43,389 bases of DNA from NCBI GenBank assembly GCA_024274915.1, contig JAJSAC010000047.1, positions 1-43,389 on the forward strand. The letters are read 5' to 3'. Source of the DNA: Thermodesulfobacteriota bacterium (GTDB taxonomy: Bacteria > Thermosulfidibacterota > Thermosulfidibacteria > Thermosulfidibacterales > B14-G1). Positions 25,155 to 34,644 of the stretch are shown here, in pieces; the first letter of the stretch is position 1, and every line of letters begins with the position of its first letter. Both the position numbers and the translations under genes were made by a program. The notes under the pieces were generated by a model. That model had not been told where the DNA came from and did no database searches. It saw only the letters and a program-made list of their open reading frames with translations.

Positions 25155-28063
25155 AGATAAGAGAACTCCACGTGGAGGGCTTTGGAGGACTGGGCCCCCT
25201 GTCCCTCTCCTTTGCTCCCGGGCTCAATCTCATTTTAGGCCCCAACGAGGCGGGCAAGACGTGCCTTATGGAGTTTATCCGAGCTGCCCTCTTCGGGCTA
25301 ACCAAGAGGGACAGGGCTTACCAGCTTTACTGCCCTTTGGACGGAAGACCTTTTGGAGGCAGGTTGGTGGTGGAGAAGGGTGGAAGGTCGCTAACCCTGG
25401 TGGCTCGTTTCCCAGGTCTGCCCCGGTTGGAAAGGGAAAGGGAGGAGTGGATATTTCCTAGAGAGACTGGTGCTTTGCTCTACTCCAGGGTCTTCTCCCT
25501 GGGCTTGGCCCAGGTGAGCAACTTGGCCCTTCTCAGCGGGGAGGAGATGGCCCAGCATCTCTACTCTACCGCCTTGGGTCCTTTGGGGAAGTCCTATGCC
25601 CGGGCCGTAGAAGCCCTGGAGAGGAGGAGGGAGGATCTCTTCAAGGCCAAGGGGCAAAAACCCCTCATTAACCAACTCGCGAGGGAGATTAAAGGGGTAG
25701 ATGGGGAGCTAGCTCGACTTAAGATTCTTCCTGGCAGGTACGAGGAGCTCTTGAGAGAGTTGGAAACCTTGGGGGAAGAGCTAAAGATGGTGACGGAGGA
25801 GTGGACCCGGGTGAGAAGGGAGAGGGAGAAGTGGGATATATTGGCCAGGGCCCATCCCCTCTTTTCCCAACTGGAAGAGATCCAGAGGTTGTTGGAGGAG
25901 GAGGATCTGCCCTCCTCCTTCCCTCCCCGGGGTTTGGAGCGTCTGGAGGCCTTGGAGAAGGAGCTGGAGCAGTTGGAGGGTGAGTTGGAGGAAGTGAGGC
26001 TTATCCTGGAGCCCGTGGAGGGGGCTTTGGCCCAGCCTTTCCAAGGGGGGGATGTCTTGTCCAGGGAGGGGGAGATAATGGCCCTCCGGGAGGAGTGGGC
26101 CCTCATAAAGGAGAAGAAACGTCGACTTCTGGAAGTGGATGGACGCTTATCTGTCCTGGAGGGGAAGATAGAGGAGGGCTTGGCCTACCTGGAGTTGGAG
26201 GCCTTACCTCCGAGACCCACGGGAGTGGTTTGGGAGAGACTCAAAGGATTTATGGAGGGCTTCTCTATCCTGGACAAGGAGCGCCTCGCTTTGGAGAAAG
26301 AGTTGGAACTTAGGGAAGAGGAACGGGAGAGGAGGGAGGGGGAACTGGAGACCTTGAGGGGGATGGCCCCCCAGAAACCCCCCCTTCCCAGGGATGAGGT
26401 GATGACCAGGCAGGAGTTCGTAAGCCAGGCCAGAGACCACATACTGGCTGCTCCATCCCTCTGGCAGGCGGCCGTTTCCATCTTCTTCATCCTTTTGGGA
26501 GCAGGGGGGTTTTGGGCAGGGGAACAATACGGCTGGCCCCTCCTCAAGTGGGGAGGTGGGGCCGTGGCCTTGGCGGGCCTGGGAGGGGTGGCGGCAGCGT
26601 GGTACCGGAAGGGCAAGTGGTTGATGGAGGCCAAGAGACTAAGTCGTCGCCTGGATCTTAAAGAGTTCACCTTTTTCTCCTTGGATGGCTTGGGCAAGGG
26701 CCTCAAGGAAATGGAGGAGGCCTGGAAAGAGGTAGACCGATGGAGGATGAAGTGCAGTGAGGTGGAAAGGGCTCTGGGTATGGTTGCCAGGGAGATGGAG
26801 AGGCTTCGTGGTTCACTGGAGTCTTTAAAGATCAGGGAGGAGGCTTTCAGGGGGGAGTGGCAGGAGTGGATGAAAGGGTTGGGGTTGTCCCCTCTTTCCT
26901 CTCCCCAGGGGGCCCAGGAGCTTTTGCGCAGACTGGAGGAGGTCCATCGGGCTCACCAGGAGAAGGGGGTCCTTTGCCAGGAGAGGGAGAAGTTGACCCG
27001 GGCTGTAGAGGGCTTCGGCCATAGATTGAAGGGGCTTTTGGCCGAGTTGGACATAGGGTTCGATTCCCTGGAAGAGGGGATGGTGGCCCTTACAGGGGCC
27101 TTGGAGGGCGCTCGGAGGGAGGCAGAGGAGAGAGGGGCTTTGGAGGCCAGGGCTGGTCCTTTGAGGGAAAAAGCCAGACTTCTGGAAGAAAGGCTGAAAA
27201 AGAGGAAAGGGGAGATGAAGGCCCTTTTGGAAGAGGGGGGTGTGGCTTCCCCCCGTCAGTTCCGGGAGAAGGCCCAGAAGTGGGAGAGGCGTGAGACCCT
27301 GGAGAGGGATGCCAGGGGGTTGCGTCTTCAATTGGCGGCTATTTTGGGCGGGAACTGGGAGGGCTGGACTTCCAAATTGGTGAACTTAGCTACTGGAGAG
27401 GCCATGAAAAAGGCTGGGGAGTTGAGGGAGGAGGAGGAGAGGCTAGGGAAGGAGAGGGATGGCCTCATTGAGGCCAAGACCCGCCTCCAGAAAGAGAAGG
27501 AGGAACTGGAGGGAGAGGATAAAGAGCAGGAGTTGGCCCAGCGGAGGGAAGAACTCTTGGATAGGCTCAGGGATGCGGCCCTAAGGTGGACGGTGGATAC
27601 TTTGGCCTTGGTCCTGTTCAGAAGGACCAGGGAGGTGTACGAAAGGGAAAATCAGCCCCGGGTTCTCAAGGAGGCGTCCCATTTCTTTTCCACCATGACC
27701 GGGGGAAGGTATGGGAGGGTTTTTCTTCCCATGGGGGTGAGGGAGCTGTGGGTGGAACGGCATGACGGCCAGCGGCTTTCTTCTCGTTTTCTCAGTCGAG
27801 GTACTGGGGAACAGCTTTACCTCTCCCTCAGTATGGCCATTATGCTGGAGGTGGCGGAGAGAGGGATGGTTTTTCCCGTGGCTCTGGATGACATTCTGGT
27901 CAATTTCGATCCTGCCAGGGCTTCCAGGGCCGTCGAGGCTATACAGTCTCTCTCCTCCAGGCTCCAGGTCCTCTTCTTCACCTGCCATCCCCATGTTAAA
28001 GAGCTTTTCGCCTCCATGGGGGGGGCTACTGTGGAGATCCTTTCTCTTTCAGCAGGTAGTTGA
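25151..28063 (+). CDS. YhaN/SbcC-like SMC-type ATPase with central membrane segments
   Basis: The 970-residue protein has Walker A LILGPNEAGKTCLM (30-37) at the N-terminus. Long heptad-rich coiled coils follow, then a central pair of hydrophobic segments at about 433-482, and more coiled coil. The signature SRGTGEQLYLSLSMAI (about 881-896) and Walker B PVALDDILVNFDPARA (about 909-924) close the head. This is the Rad50/SbcC plan, but the two membrane segments replace the zinc hook, as in YhaN. It should power the adjacent nuclease, perhaps held at the membrane. The start is GTG at 25151, overlapping the nuclease stop. Its last 38 bp overlap a convergent gene. Confidence 0.88.
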   Translation: MKIRELHVEGFGGLGPLSLSFAPGLNLILGPNEAGKTCLMEFIRAALFGLTKRDRAYQLYCPLDGRPFGGRLVVEKGGRSLTLVARFPGLPRLEREREEWIFPRETGALLYSRVFSLGLAQVSNLALLSGEEMAQHLYSTALGPLGKSYARAVEALERRREDLFKAKGQKPLINQLAREIKGVDGELARLKILPGRYEELLRELETLGEELKMVTEEWTRVRREREKWDILARAHPLFSQLEEIQRLLEEEDLPSSFPPRGLERLEALEKELEQLEGELEEVRLILEPVEGALAQPFQGGDVLSREGEIMALREEWALIKEKKRRLLEVDGRLSVLEGKIEEGLAYLELEALPPRPTGVVWERLKGFMEGFSILDKERLALEKELELREEERERREGELETLRGMAPQKPPLPRDEVMTRQEFVSQARDHILAAPSLWQAAVSIFFILLGAGGFWAGEQYGWPLLKWGGGAVALAGLGGVAAAWYRKGKWLMEAKRLSRRLDLKEFTFFSLDGLGKGLKEMEEAWKEVDRWRMKCSEVERALGMVAREMERLRGSLESLKIREEAFRGEWQEWMKGLGLSPLSSPQGAQELLRRLEEVHRAHQEKGVLCQEREKLTRAVEGFGHRLKGLLAELDIGFDSLEEGMVALTGALEGARREAEERGALEARAGPLREKARLLEERLKKRKGEMKALLEEGGVASPRQFREKAQKWERRETLERDARGLRLQLAAILGGNWEGWTSKLVNLATGEAMKKAGELREEEERLGKERDGLIEAKTRLQKEKEELEGEDKEQELAQRREELLDRLRDAALRWTVDTLALVLFRRTREVYERENQPRVLKEASHFFSTMTGGRYGRVFLPMGVRELWVERHDGQRLSSRFLSRGTGEQLYLSLSMAIMLEVAERGMVFPVALDDILVNFDPARASRAVEAIQSLSSRLQVLFFTCHPHVKELFASMGGATVEILSLSAGS

Positions 28064-28562
28064 AGTACCCCCTCACTTTATAGTGGATCCTGTGGAGGAT
28101 GTCTCTGTTGGGGTTGACTATGATCCCCGGTTGGGAGATGGCTTTCAGAAGGAGTTGGGCCATTTCCACGGGGTCACCCCAGTGGTAGGGATCATATCCT
28201 GGGAGGAGGAAGGCCACAGGTTTCATGTTTATGGCCTTGAGGTCGGAGTCCAGTTGGCGAAGTTCTTCCAGGATCACTTCTTTCGAGAGTTGTTCTTTGT
28301 CTCCGAGACCGTAAAGAAGAACCCATGGAGCCTTCCATCGGCTTATGGTGGATATGAGAACCCTCTCGCCCCGTTTCCCCTCTATTCCTTCTCCCACCCT
28401 GTCAAGGATGAGATCTAGGGTGTGATTAAGGTAGCCCAGGGCCCCCTGCTGGCTGAAGGGGTGGAGGATGCCCACGGTCACCAGTTCCGCTGGGACCTGG
28501 GAGAGCATGAAATCCGACAAGATCCAGGGTGATGGTGTTTTTATGCCCTTCTCTTTCCCCAT
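28026..28562 (-). CDS. isolated M17 leucyl-aminopeptidase N-terminal-domain-like protein
   Basis: The 178-residue soluble protein carries [22 protein letters not shown], then [20 protein letters not shown] and [14 protein letters not shown]. This order (acidic lead-in, G-GE-LL, then LVGLGxKEE) resembles the N-terminal macro-like domain of M17 leucyl aminopeptidases. The catalytic metal-binding domain is absent and the length matches the N-domain alone. Its function is therefore unlikely to be peptidolysis; regulation or nucleotide/ADP-ribose binding are conceivable. ATG at 28562 has AAGGA four bases upstream. The 3' end overlaps the nuclease ATPase gene by 38 bp in convergent orientation. The family link is by eye only. 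Confidence 0.6.
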   Translation of the reverse strand: MGKEKGIKTPSPWILSDFMLSQVPAELVTVGILHPFSQQGALGYLNHTLDLILDRVGEGIEGKRGERVLISTISRWKAPWVLLYGLGDKEQLSKEVILEELRQLDSDLKAINMKPVAFLLPGYDPYHWGDPVEMAQLLLKAISQPGIIVNPNRDILHRIHYKVRGYFNYLLKEKGSPQ

Positions 28563-28607
28563 GGAGTCCTTCTATACCTTTTCCTTTCCTTTTGTGCCAG
28601 GGGTTAT

Positions 28608-29681
28608 TTGTTGAAAGGCGGGGAAGTTGGAGATAAGCTTTCTATCGTGGGGGATTTACCTACCATAAGGGAGTTGTTGGAAGAAAGGGAGGAGCAGGAG
28701 CTCCATCCCAAGGCGTCCAAAAGCAGACACACTCGGGGTAGACTGAACCCCGAGGATCAGTGCCCCGTGAGGACGGCCTACCAGAGGGACCGGGACCGAA
28801 TTATCCATTCTAAGGCCTTTCGTAGGCTGAAACACAAGACCCAGGTCTTTTTGGCCCCCGAGGGGGATCACTATCGCACCCGTCTAACCCATACCCTGGA
28901 AGTGGCCCAGATTGCTAGGACCATTGCCCGGGCCTTGGGTCTCAATGAGGACCTCACAGAGGCCATTGCCTTGGGCCATGACCTGGGTCACACTCCCTTC
29001 GGCCATGCGGGGGAGGCGGTGCTCAAGGAAATTCACCCTGGTGGATTTAGCCATCCTCGGCAGAGCCTCCGGGTGGTGGATCTGTTGGAGAAGGGGGGGA
29101 CGGGGCTTAACCTCACTTATGAAGTGAGGGACGGCATCCTCAAACACTCCAAGGGCATGGGTAGCATTTTGCCTGGCGAAGGGGAGGAAGCCATCACCTT
29201 GGAGGGACAGGTGGTGAGAATTTCCGACGGCATCGCTTACATCAATCACGATCTGGACGATGCCTTGAGGGCTGGTATCATCACCATAGAAGAGGTGCCT
29301 TCTCCATGTCTGGAGGTTTTAGGGAATAGCCATTCTGCCCGTATAAACACCATGGTGGTGGACGTCATAGGGTCTTCCCTGGAGACGGATCTAGAAAGGA
29401 TAGTCTTTTCCCCCTCGATTCTGGAGGCTATGACAGAGTTGAGGGATTTTCTTTACGAGAAGGTCTACTCTAACCCTTTGGTTTATGGGGAATTTGTCAA
29501 GGCTTCCAAAGTGGTGAGGGAGCTTTACCACCATTTTCTTGAGCATCCCCAGGAGTTGCCTCCTCTGCCTGGGGGGGACCGGGCTCAGAGAGTATGTGAC
29601 TTCATCGCGGGCATGACAGATAGATACGCCTTGCATCTCTACACGGAGATCTTCATGCCTCATCCCTGGGAAGGGTTCTAA
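28608..29681 (+). CDS. dgt: dGTPase-like HD-domain triphosphohydrolase
   Basis: The 357-residue protein has [20 protein letters not shown] and [17 protein letters not shown] (His95), then [16 protein letters not shown] (His124-Asp125), and a later DGIAYINHD carrying the final Asp. This is the COG0232 HD phosphohydrolase that converts dGTP or other dNTPs to the nucleoside and triphosphate. It is shorter than E. coli Dgt, as in the type 2 group. The start is uncertain: TTG at 28608 or 28611 follows AGGGG, and a GTG further in is possible. The stop shares a base with the next start (TAATG). Confidence 0.9.
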   Translation: MLKGGEVGDKLSIVGDLPTIRELLEEREEQELHPKASKSRHTRGRLNPEDQCPVRTAYQRDRDRIIHSKAFRRLKHKTQVFLAPEGDHYRTRLTHTLEVAQIARTIARALGLNEDLTEAIALGHDLGHTPFGHAGEAVLKEIHPGGFSHPRQSLRVVDLLEKGGTGLNLTYEVRDGILKHSKGMGSILPGEGEEAITLEGQVVRISDGIAYINHDLDDALRAGIITIEEVPSPCLEVLGNSHSARINTMVVDVIGSSLETDLERIVFSPSILEAMTELRDFLYEKVYSNPLVYGEFVKASKVVRELYHHFLEHPQELPPLPGGDRAQRVCDFIAGMTDRYALHLYTEIFMPHPWEGF

Positions 29682-30943
29682 TGGATAGGGAGCTTCTGGC
29701 CTGGCTTTATTGGAAGGGGGTGGAGGGGGTAATGCCCCGGCCCCTGGTGAGGGATTTTCTCTCGGGTTTTGAGTGGGATGGTCCTGTGAAGCTTTTGGCT
29801 GTGGGTAAAGGAGCGGGATCCATGGCTCAGGGTGCTTGGGAGGCGTGTAGGGAGAGGGTGGGAGAGGCTCTGGTGGTTCTACCACCAGGGATGGAATGCC
29901 CCGTGCCCTGGCGGAAGGTGGAAGGCTCCCATCCCATTCCTTCAGAGGGCTCCCTGGAGGCAGGCGAGGCGGCTTTGGGTCTTGCCCGGGAAGCAGGGGA
30001 GGGGGACCTCTTATTGGTTCTTCTATCGGGAGGGGCTTCAGCCCTCCTGGAAGTGCCCTGGCCGGGGATCACCCTGGAGGACCTGATGGATGTGAATAGG
30101 CAGCTCATCAAGTCGGGGGCTACCATCCGGGAGATGAACGCGGTAAGGAAGCATCTCTCAAGGGTTAAAGGGGGGCGACTTGCCCAGGTGGCTTGGCCTG
30201 CCCAGGTAGTAGTCCTGGTTCTTTCCGATGTGGTGGGGGATTTCCTGGATGTTATAGGCTCTGGCCCTTTCTACCCTGATCCCACCACCTTTGCCGGTGC
30301 CCTGGAGGTGTTGGAGAGGAGAGGACTCCTTTCGTTCCTACCTCTCCGGGTGGTGGATCATCTCCGCAGAGGGATGGCAGGAGAGATACCCGAGACCCCC
30401 AAGGGGGATGAACCCTTATGGTGGAGGGTGCAACACAACATTTTGGGTAACAACAGGAAGGCCCTGGAATCCATGGCCTTGATGGCTAGGGAGGAGGGGA
30501 TCAAGGCCATCATTTATACGTCCAGGGTGAAAGGGGAGGCTCGTGAGGTGGCCCAGGTATTGGCTGGAGTGGCTTGGGAGGAGGCTCATTGTGGGAGAGG
30601 GCCTCTCTTGCTTCTATGGGGTGGTGAACCCACCGTCACAGTTAAGGGTAAGGGGCAGGGGGGACGGGCCCAGGAGATGGCCCTGGCCCTGGCCTTGGAG
30701 TTGGAGGGCTGGCCCGGGTCCTTCTTGGTGGCGGGCACCGATGGTATCGATGGAATGACCCCAGCGGCCGGTGCTTTTGGTGATGGGACAACAGTGGAGC
30801 GGGCCAGGAAGAAGGGACTCGACCCCTTGGACTATTTGGACGATAACGACTCCCACTCTTTCTTCGAGGCCCTGGGTGACCTCTTTATTCCAGGCCCCAC
30901 GGGGACCAATGTTATGGACGTGGCCCTCTTTTATCTGCCGTGA
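29681..30943 (+). CDS. glycerate 2-kinase (GckA type, MOFRL family)
   Basis: The 420-residue protein has VKLLAVGKGAGSMAQGAWE, LLSGGASALLEVPWPGITLED, NAVRKHLSRVKGGRLA and VLSDVVGDFLDVIGSGP of the N-terminal DUF4147 domain. GGEPTVTVKGKGQGGRAQEM, then AGTDGIDGMTPAAGAFGDG, belong to the C-terminal MOFRL domain. It phosphorylates D-glycerate with ATP to 2-phosphoglycerate, linking serine or glyoxylate breakdown to glycolysis. Start ATG overlaps the stop of the dGTPase-like gene by one base, so the two share a transcript despite unrelated chemistry. Confidence 0.92.
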   Translation: MDRELLAWLYWKGVEGVMPRPLVRDFLSGFEWDGPVKLLAVGKGAGSMAQGAWEACRERVGEALVVLPPGMECPVPWRKVEGSHPIPSEGSLEAGEAALGLAREAGEGDLLLVLLSGGASALLEVPWPGITLEDLMDVNRQLIKSGATIREMNAVRKHLSRVKGGRLAQVAWPAQVVVLVLSDVVGDFLDVIGSGPFYPDPTTFAGALEVLERRGLLSFLPLRVVDHLRRGMAGEIPETPKGDEPLWWRVQHNILGNNRKALESMALMAREEGIKAIIYTSRVKGEAREVAQVLAGVAWEEAHCGRGPLLLLWGGEPTVTVKGKGQGGRAQEMALALALELEGWPGSFLVAGTDGIDGMTPAAGAFGDGTTVERARKKGLDPLDYLDDNDSHSFFEALGDLFIPGPTGTNVMDVALFYLP

Positions 30944-30950
30944 GGGAGCC

Positions 30951-31715
30951 ATGGATATTGGGGTTTTCAGGATCTTTGATAGCCACTTTCACATCATCGA
31001 CAGGCGTTTTCCCCTGGTACCCAACCAGGGCTATTTGCCTCCGGATTTCACTGTCCGGGATTACTTTAAGGCTGTTAGGGGCCTGAAGGTTGCTGGAGGG
31101 GCTGTGGTCTCCGGTTCCTTCCATGCCTTCGACCATGCCTACATGTTGGATGCCCTGGAGGGATTGGGCCCAGGCTTTGTGGGGGTGGTTAACCTCAGGG
31201 CCACCGCTTCTGACCAGGAGATACTGGACCTACACCGGGCAGGGGTTCGGGCCGTGCGCTTCAACCTGTATCGGGGAGGGTCTGAGACCCTAGAGCACCT
31301 GGAGATCCTGGCCCGTCGAGTCCGCGATCTGGTGGGTTGGCATGTGGAGCTGTATGTACACTCCCGGCACCTGGAAGAGCTTTACCCTCTGCTGGTTTCT
31401 TTGCCTGCCGTGAGTATTGACCATCTGGGTCTCTCTAGAGAGGGATTTCCCACCCTTCTGAAGCTGGTGGATCGGGGAGTGAGGGTGAAGGCCACGGGTT
31501 TTGGTAGGGTGGATATGGGCGTGAGAGAGGCCCTCCAGGCCGTTTGTGAGGTGGATCCTGGTGCCCTCATGTTTGGTACTGATTTGCCTTCCACACGGGC
31601 TTCTAGGCCCTTCCGGAAGGAGGACGTGTTGCTGGTGATGGAGGCCTTAGGGGAGGAACTGGCCCAGCGGGTCCTTTGGGATAACGCAGTGGGGTTTTAT
31701 CGCCCCTTTTGTTGA
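30951..31715 (+). CDS. amidohydrolase-2 family TIM-barrel hydrolase
   Basis: The 254-residue protein opens with IFDSHFHIIDRRFPL (His12-x-His14, metal ligands). It continues with GVRAVRFNLYRGG, HVELYVHSRHLEEL, VSIDHLGLS and LMFGTDLPSTRA, where the Asp is the expected late metal or catalytic acid. This is the arrangement of COG3618-type hydrolases related to 2-pyrone-4,6-dicarboxylate lactonase. The substrate is unknown. A longer open frame extends into the kinase gene, but ATG at 30951 with GAGGGAG two bases upstream is the real start, 7 bp after the kinase stop. Confidence 0.85.
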   Translation: MDIGVFRIFDSHFHIIDRRFPLVPNQGYLPPDFTVRDYFKAVRGLKVAGGAVVSGSFHAFDHAYMLDALEGLGPGFVGVVNLRATASDQEILDLHRAGVRAVRFNLYRGGSETLEHLEILARRVRDLVGWHVELYVHSRHLEELYPLLVSLPAVSIDHLGLSREGFPTLLKLVDRGVRVKATGFGRVDMGVREALQAVCEVDPGALMFGTDLPSTRASRPFRKEDVLLVMEALGEELAQRVLWDNAVGFYRPFC

Positions 31716-31779
31716 TATGCCGGCGTAGGTTCTAATAATCTGATCACTCCAAGTTTTCGAGGTTTGGAGGGAGGTTGAG

Positions 31780-33066
31780 ATGGGCAAAAGGTCGGAAGAT
31801 CTCTATAGGGAAGCCTGCAAATACTTGCCGGGGGGAGTGAACAGCCCTGTTCGGGCCTTTAAGGCCGTAGGGGGTACGCCCTTCTTTGTAGCCAGAGGCC
31901 AGGGTTCCAGGCTGTGGGACGTGGATGGCAAAGAGTACATAGACTACGTGGCCTCATGGGGTCCCCTCATCCTGGGCCACGCTCCCCCCGAGGTAGTGGA
32001 GTTCGTCTCCCAGGTGGCCGCCAAGGGCACCAGTTTTGGTGCTCCTACGGAGCTGGAGGTGGAGCTGGCCAAGAGGGTTGTGGAGGCTGTGCCCTCCATG
32101 GAGATGGTCCGTTTCGTCAACTCGGGTACCGAGGCCACCATGAGTGTCCTGCGCTTGGCCCGGGGCTACACAGGCAGGGACAAGATCGTTAAGTTCGAGG
32201 GTTGTTACCACGGTCATGTGGACTATCTCCTGGCCAAGGCGGGCTCGGGGGTTCTCACCTTCTCCCTGCCCGGCACCCCTGGCGTACCCAGGGATTTCAC
32301 TCAGCACACCCTGCTGGCCACTTTCAATGATCTGGAATCGGTGAAGGGGCTCTTCGGGGAGGTGGGGGAGGAGATCGCCGCAGTCATCGTGGAGCCCATC
32401 ATGGGCAACGCGGGGGTGATACCGCCCAGTCCCGGTTTCCTGGAGGGCCTGAGGGCCATCACCCAGGAGTACGGTGCCCTCCTCATCTTCGATGAAGTGA
32501 TCACGGGTTTTCGGGTCTCCTATGGGGGAGCTCAGGAGCTCTATGGCGTCATCCCCGACCTCACCTGCCTGGGCAAGGTGATCGGGGGAGGTCTGCCTGT
32601 GGGGGCCTATGGCGGCAAGAGGGAGATTATGGAACATATAGCTCCCCTGGGTCCTGTTTATCAGGCAGGCACCCTTTCGGGTAATCCCCTGGCCATGGCC
32701 GCTGGTCTCAAGACCCTGGAGGTTTTGGCCCGTCCCGGTACTTACGAACAGCTGGAGGAGCGAGCGACCGCCTTGGAATCAGGTGTGAAGGAGGCCCTGA
32801 GACGAAAAGGTGTTTCCGGCGTGGTGAATCGGGTAGGCTCCATGATGTGCCTTTTCTTTACTGAACAGGAAGGGGTGGAGACCTATGCCCAGGCCCTTAC
32901 CAGTGATACCCGGCGCTACTCTGAGTACTTTTGGGCTATGCTAGAGGGCGGAGTGAATCTGGCTCCCTCCCAGTTCGAGGCAACCTTTGTTTCCACTGCC
33001 CATAGTCCAGAGGATATAGAGCGGACCTTGGAAGCGGGGGAGAAGGCCCTGGGCACTTTGGTGTAG
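31780..33066 (+). CDS. hemL: HemL, glutamate-1-semialdehyde 2,1-aminomutase
   Basis: The 428-residue PLP enzyme of the C5 tetrapyrrole route makes 5-aminolevulinate from glutamate-1-semialdehyde. [18 protein letters not shown] at the N-terminus, [30 protein letters not shown] and [16 protein letters not shown] (Lys266, Schiff base) are all in place. The ATG follows GGAGGGAGGTTGAG. It uses the tRNA-Glu-dependent route, so hemA is expected elsewhere. hemD lies about 6 kb downstream, separate from this gene. Confidence 0.96.
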   Translation: MGKRSEDLYREACKYLPGGVNSPVRAFKAVGGTPFFVARGQGSRLWDVDGKEYIDYVASWGPLILGHAPPEVVEFVSQVAAKGTSFGAPTELEVELAKRVVEAVPSMEMVRFVNSGTEATMSVLRLARGYTGRDKIVKFEGCYHGHVDYLLAKAGSGVLTFSLPGTPGVPRDFTQHTLLATFNDLESVKGLFGEVGEEIAAVIVEPIMGNAGVIPPSPGFLEGLRAITQEYGALLIFDEVITGFRVSYGGAQELYGVIPDLTCLGKVIGGGLPVGAYGGKREIMEHIAPLGPVYQAGTLSGNPLAMAAGLKTLEVLARPGTYEQLEERATALESGVKEALRRKGVSGVVNRVGSMMCLFFTEQEGVETYAQALTSDTRRYSEYFWAMLEGGVNLAPSQFEATFVSTAHSPEDIERTLEAGEKALGTLV

Positions 33067-33263
33067 TTGGTACATTCGAATTGAGGGGGCATCAGGAGGC
33101 AGGTAAAACGGTGGGGTTTTTTCTCTCCAATCCATGAGTTCGCCCCGGGGAAGGGGGAAAGGTGGATGCGCCTGAGGACCCCATGTATGCTTATACTCGT
33201 CTACACTTTTACTCTCCTTCACCTTCCATAAACGGGGTTTGTTATATTTTTGGGGTGAGAGCA

Positions 33264-33291
33264 TTGACGGTCTAACCCTCGCCTGTTAAAT
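33264..33291 (+). promoter_or_regulatory. candidate sigma-70-type promoter of the atp operon
   Basis: TTGACG (33264-33269) and TTAAAT (33286-33291) are separated by 16 bases and lie 29 bp upstream of the first atp start. The rest of the 254-bp spacer after hemL shows no gene and no convincing terminator hairpin. Confidence 0.45.
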
Positions 33292-33320
33292 AGGGTGCCG
33301 ATTTTGAGATTTTGAGAACA

Positions 33321-33580
33321 ATGGGACCTGTCAAATATAAAAGGGATTCGGGATGGTTGAAGCGGGTAATCTCCCTCAGCGCTTTGGGAATGACTTTGGT
33401 TATTGCCACCATGATAGGTTTTGCGTTGGGCTATTACCTCGATTCTCGCTTTGGCACCGGACCGTGGTTAACACTGGCTTTTTTTTTGTAGGGGTGGTTT
33501 CGGGCTTTTATACGGTGTTTAAAGAGGTTTTTAAAGAGATCAAGAGGGAAGAGAGAGAATCCAGGGATGAGAGTGATTAA
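33321..33580 (+). pseudogene. atpZ: AtpZ/AtpI-like ATP synthase accessory protein, frameshifted in a T9 run
   Basis: The first frame (ATG 33321) reads a charged start then LKRVISLSALGMTLVIATMIG and FALGYYLDSRFGTGPWLTL, a two-helix AtpZ-type protein. It meets TAG at 33489 right after a run of nine T. The second frame continues without a gap as GVVSGFYTVFKEVFKEIKREE, ending at 33580. One more T would join them into an ordinary protein of about 86 residues (AFFFVGVVSGF). Members of this family sit first in atp operons and are implicated in Mg2+/Ca2+ supply or assembly of the ATP synthase. The break may be a real mutation, transcriptional slippage, or a homopolymer sequencing error. Confidence 0.8.
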
Positions 33581-33926
33581 GAAAATGGAGCGCAGGGGAT
33601 GGCTACTCTTAGCCTCTATGGTTTTGGTGAGTCTCTTCTGGAGGGACGCCAGGGTGACCCTGGGGGTGTTGCTGGGGGGAGGAATAGCCCTGGCCGATGT
33701 ATGGCTGATGAGGACCCTCTTCTCCGAACTGGTGAAGGGGGGTAGGGGAAAGGCCCTTTTCTTGGTACAGATCGTCAAGTATCTGGTTATTGCCATCGTG
33801 TTGGGTACCCTCTTCTTCTTTAGACTGGTCAGTCCCCTGGCAGTTCTGGCAGGGCTCTCTCTTCTGGTGTTCATGCCTCTCATGGGGCTTCCCCGTTTAG
33901 AGAGAGAGCTGGAGGAGGTGGCTTAA
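33567..33926 (+). CDS. atpI: AtpI, ATP synthase subunit I-like membrane protein
   Basis: This 119-residue protein has four hydrophobic segments, including [21 protein letters not shown] and [20 protein letters not shown] in part. Small four-helix proteins of this pattern belong to the ATP-synt_I group encoded just before atpB and thought to help assemble the c-ring. The ATG at 33567 overlaps the end of the preceding atpZ frame by 14 bp; a second ATG at 33585 is possible. The stop is two bases before the atpB start. Confidence 0.82.
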   Translation: MRVIKKMERRGWLLLASMVLVSLFWRDARVTLGVLLGGGIALADVWLMRTLFSELVKGGRGKALFLVQIVKYLVIAIVLGTLFFFRLVSPLAVLAGLSLLVFMPLMGLPRLERELEEVA

Positions 33927-33928
33927 CC

Positions 33929-34594
33929 ATGTACGAACCTTATGCCTTTAACCTTTTGCCTGAACACTACAAGTATATTTTTCTCACGTGGGTGGTCATG
34001 GCCATCATGGTGGTGTTGGCTTTGATGGCTCGCAGAGGTCTCACCCTGATCCCCAAAGGATGGCAGAACTTCATGGAGTCTTATGTGGAGGGGATGCTGA
34101 GTTTCATGAGCGATATTATGGGGGGACACGATGCTAGGCCTTATTTCCCTCTTATAGGTACCCTCTTTCTGTTCATCCTCTTATGCAATTGGATAGGCCT
34201 GGTGCCGGGTTTCATTGCACCCACCTCCAATTGGAACACCACCATAGCACCGGCCATAGTGGTGTTCTTTTATTACCATTATGTGGGCATCAGGAAGCAG
34301 GGGGTGTTGAAGTACTTCAAGCACTTTGGAGGTCCGGTGTGGTGGTTGTCTCCTTTGATCTTTGTCCTGGAGACCATAGGACACTTCGCCAGGGTTCTCT
34401 CCCTCTCCATTCGTCTATTTGGCAACATCTTCGGTGAAGAAAGTCTGTTTGTGGTCCTTTTTTCCCTGGTGCCCCTATTGGTTCCTGTCCCTATCATGTT
34501 TCTGTCTATCTTCTTTGGGTTTATCCAGGCTCTGGTCTTTACCATGCTGTCTATCGTTTACATAGCGTTGGCTGTGGAAGAGGAGGAGCACTGA
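33929..34594 (+). CDS. atpB: AtpB, ATP synthase Fo subunit a
   Basis: The 221-residue protein has five to six membrane helices. [15 protein letters not shown] contains the essential stator Arg that faces the c-ring, and [20 protein letters not shown] is the final helix. [21 protein letters not shown] is the conserved central block. It forms the proton half-channels of the Fo motor. The gene follows atpI by two bases and precedes atpE; atpF and the F1 genes are not nearby, a split known in several Desulfobacterota. Confidence 0.95.
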   Translation: MYEPYAFNLLPEHYKYIFLTWVVMAIMVVLALMARRGLTLIPKGWQNFMESYVEGMLSFMSDIMGGHDARPYFPLIGTLFLFILLCNWIGLVPGFIAPTSNWNTTIAPAIVVFFYYHYVGIRKQGVLKYFKHFGGPVWWLSPLIFVLETIGHFARVLSLSIRLFGNIFGEESLFVVLFSLVPLLVPVPIMFLSIFFGFIQALVFTMLSIVYIALAVEEEEH

Positions 34595-34644
34595 TGTCGA
34601 GAGTAAAGAGAGAAAGAATCATTATCAAGAAAGGGGGGAATTGG

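Noticed and set aside
30771-31715. Longer amidohydrolase with an N-terminal domain
   Set aside because: The extension runs through the kinase 3' end in another frame; ATG at 30951 has a good ribosome-binding site.
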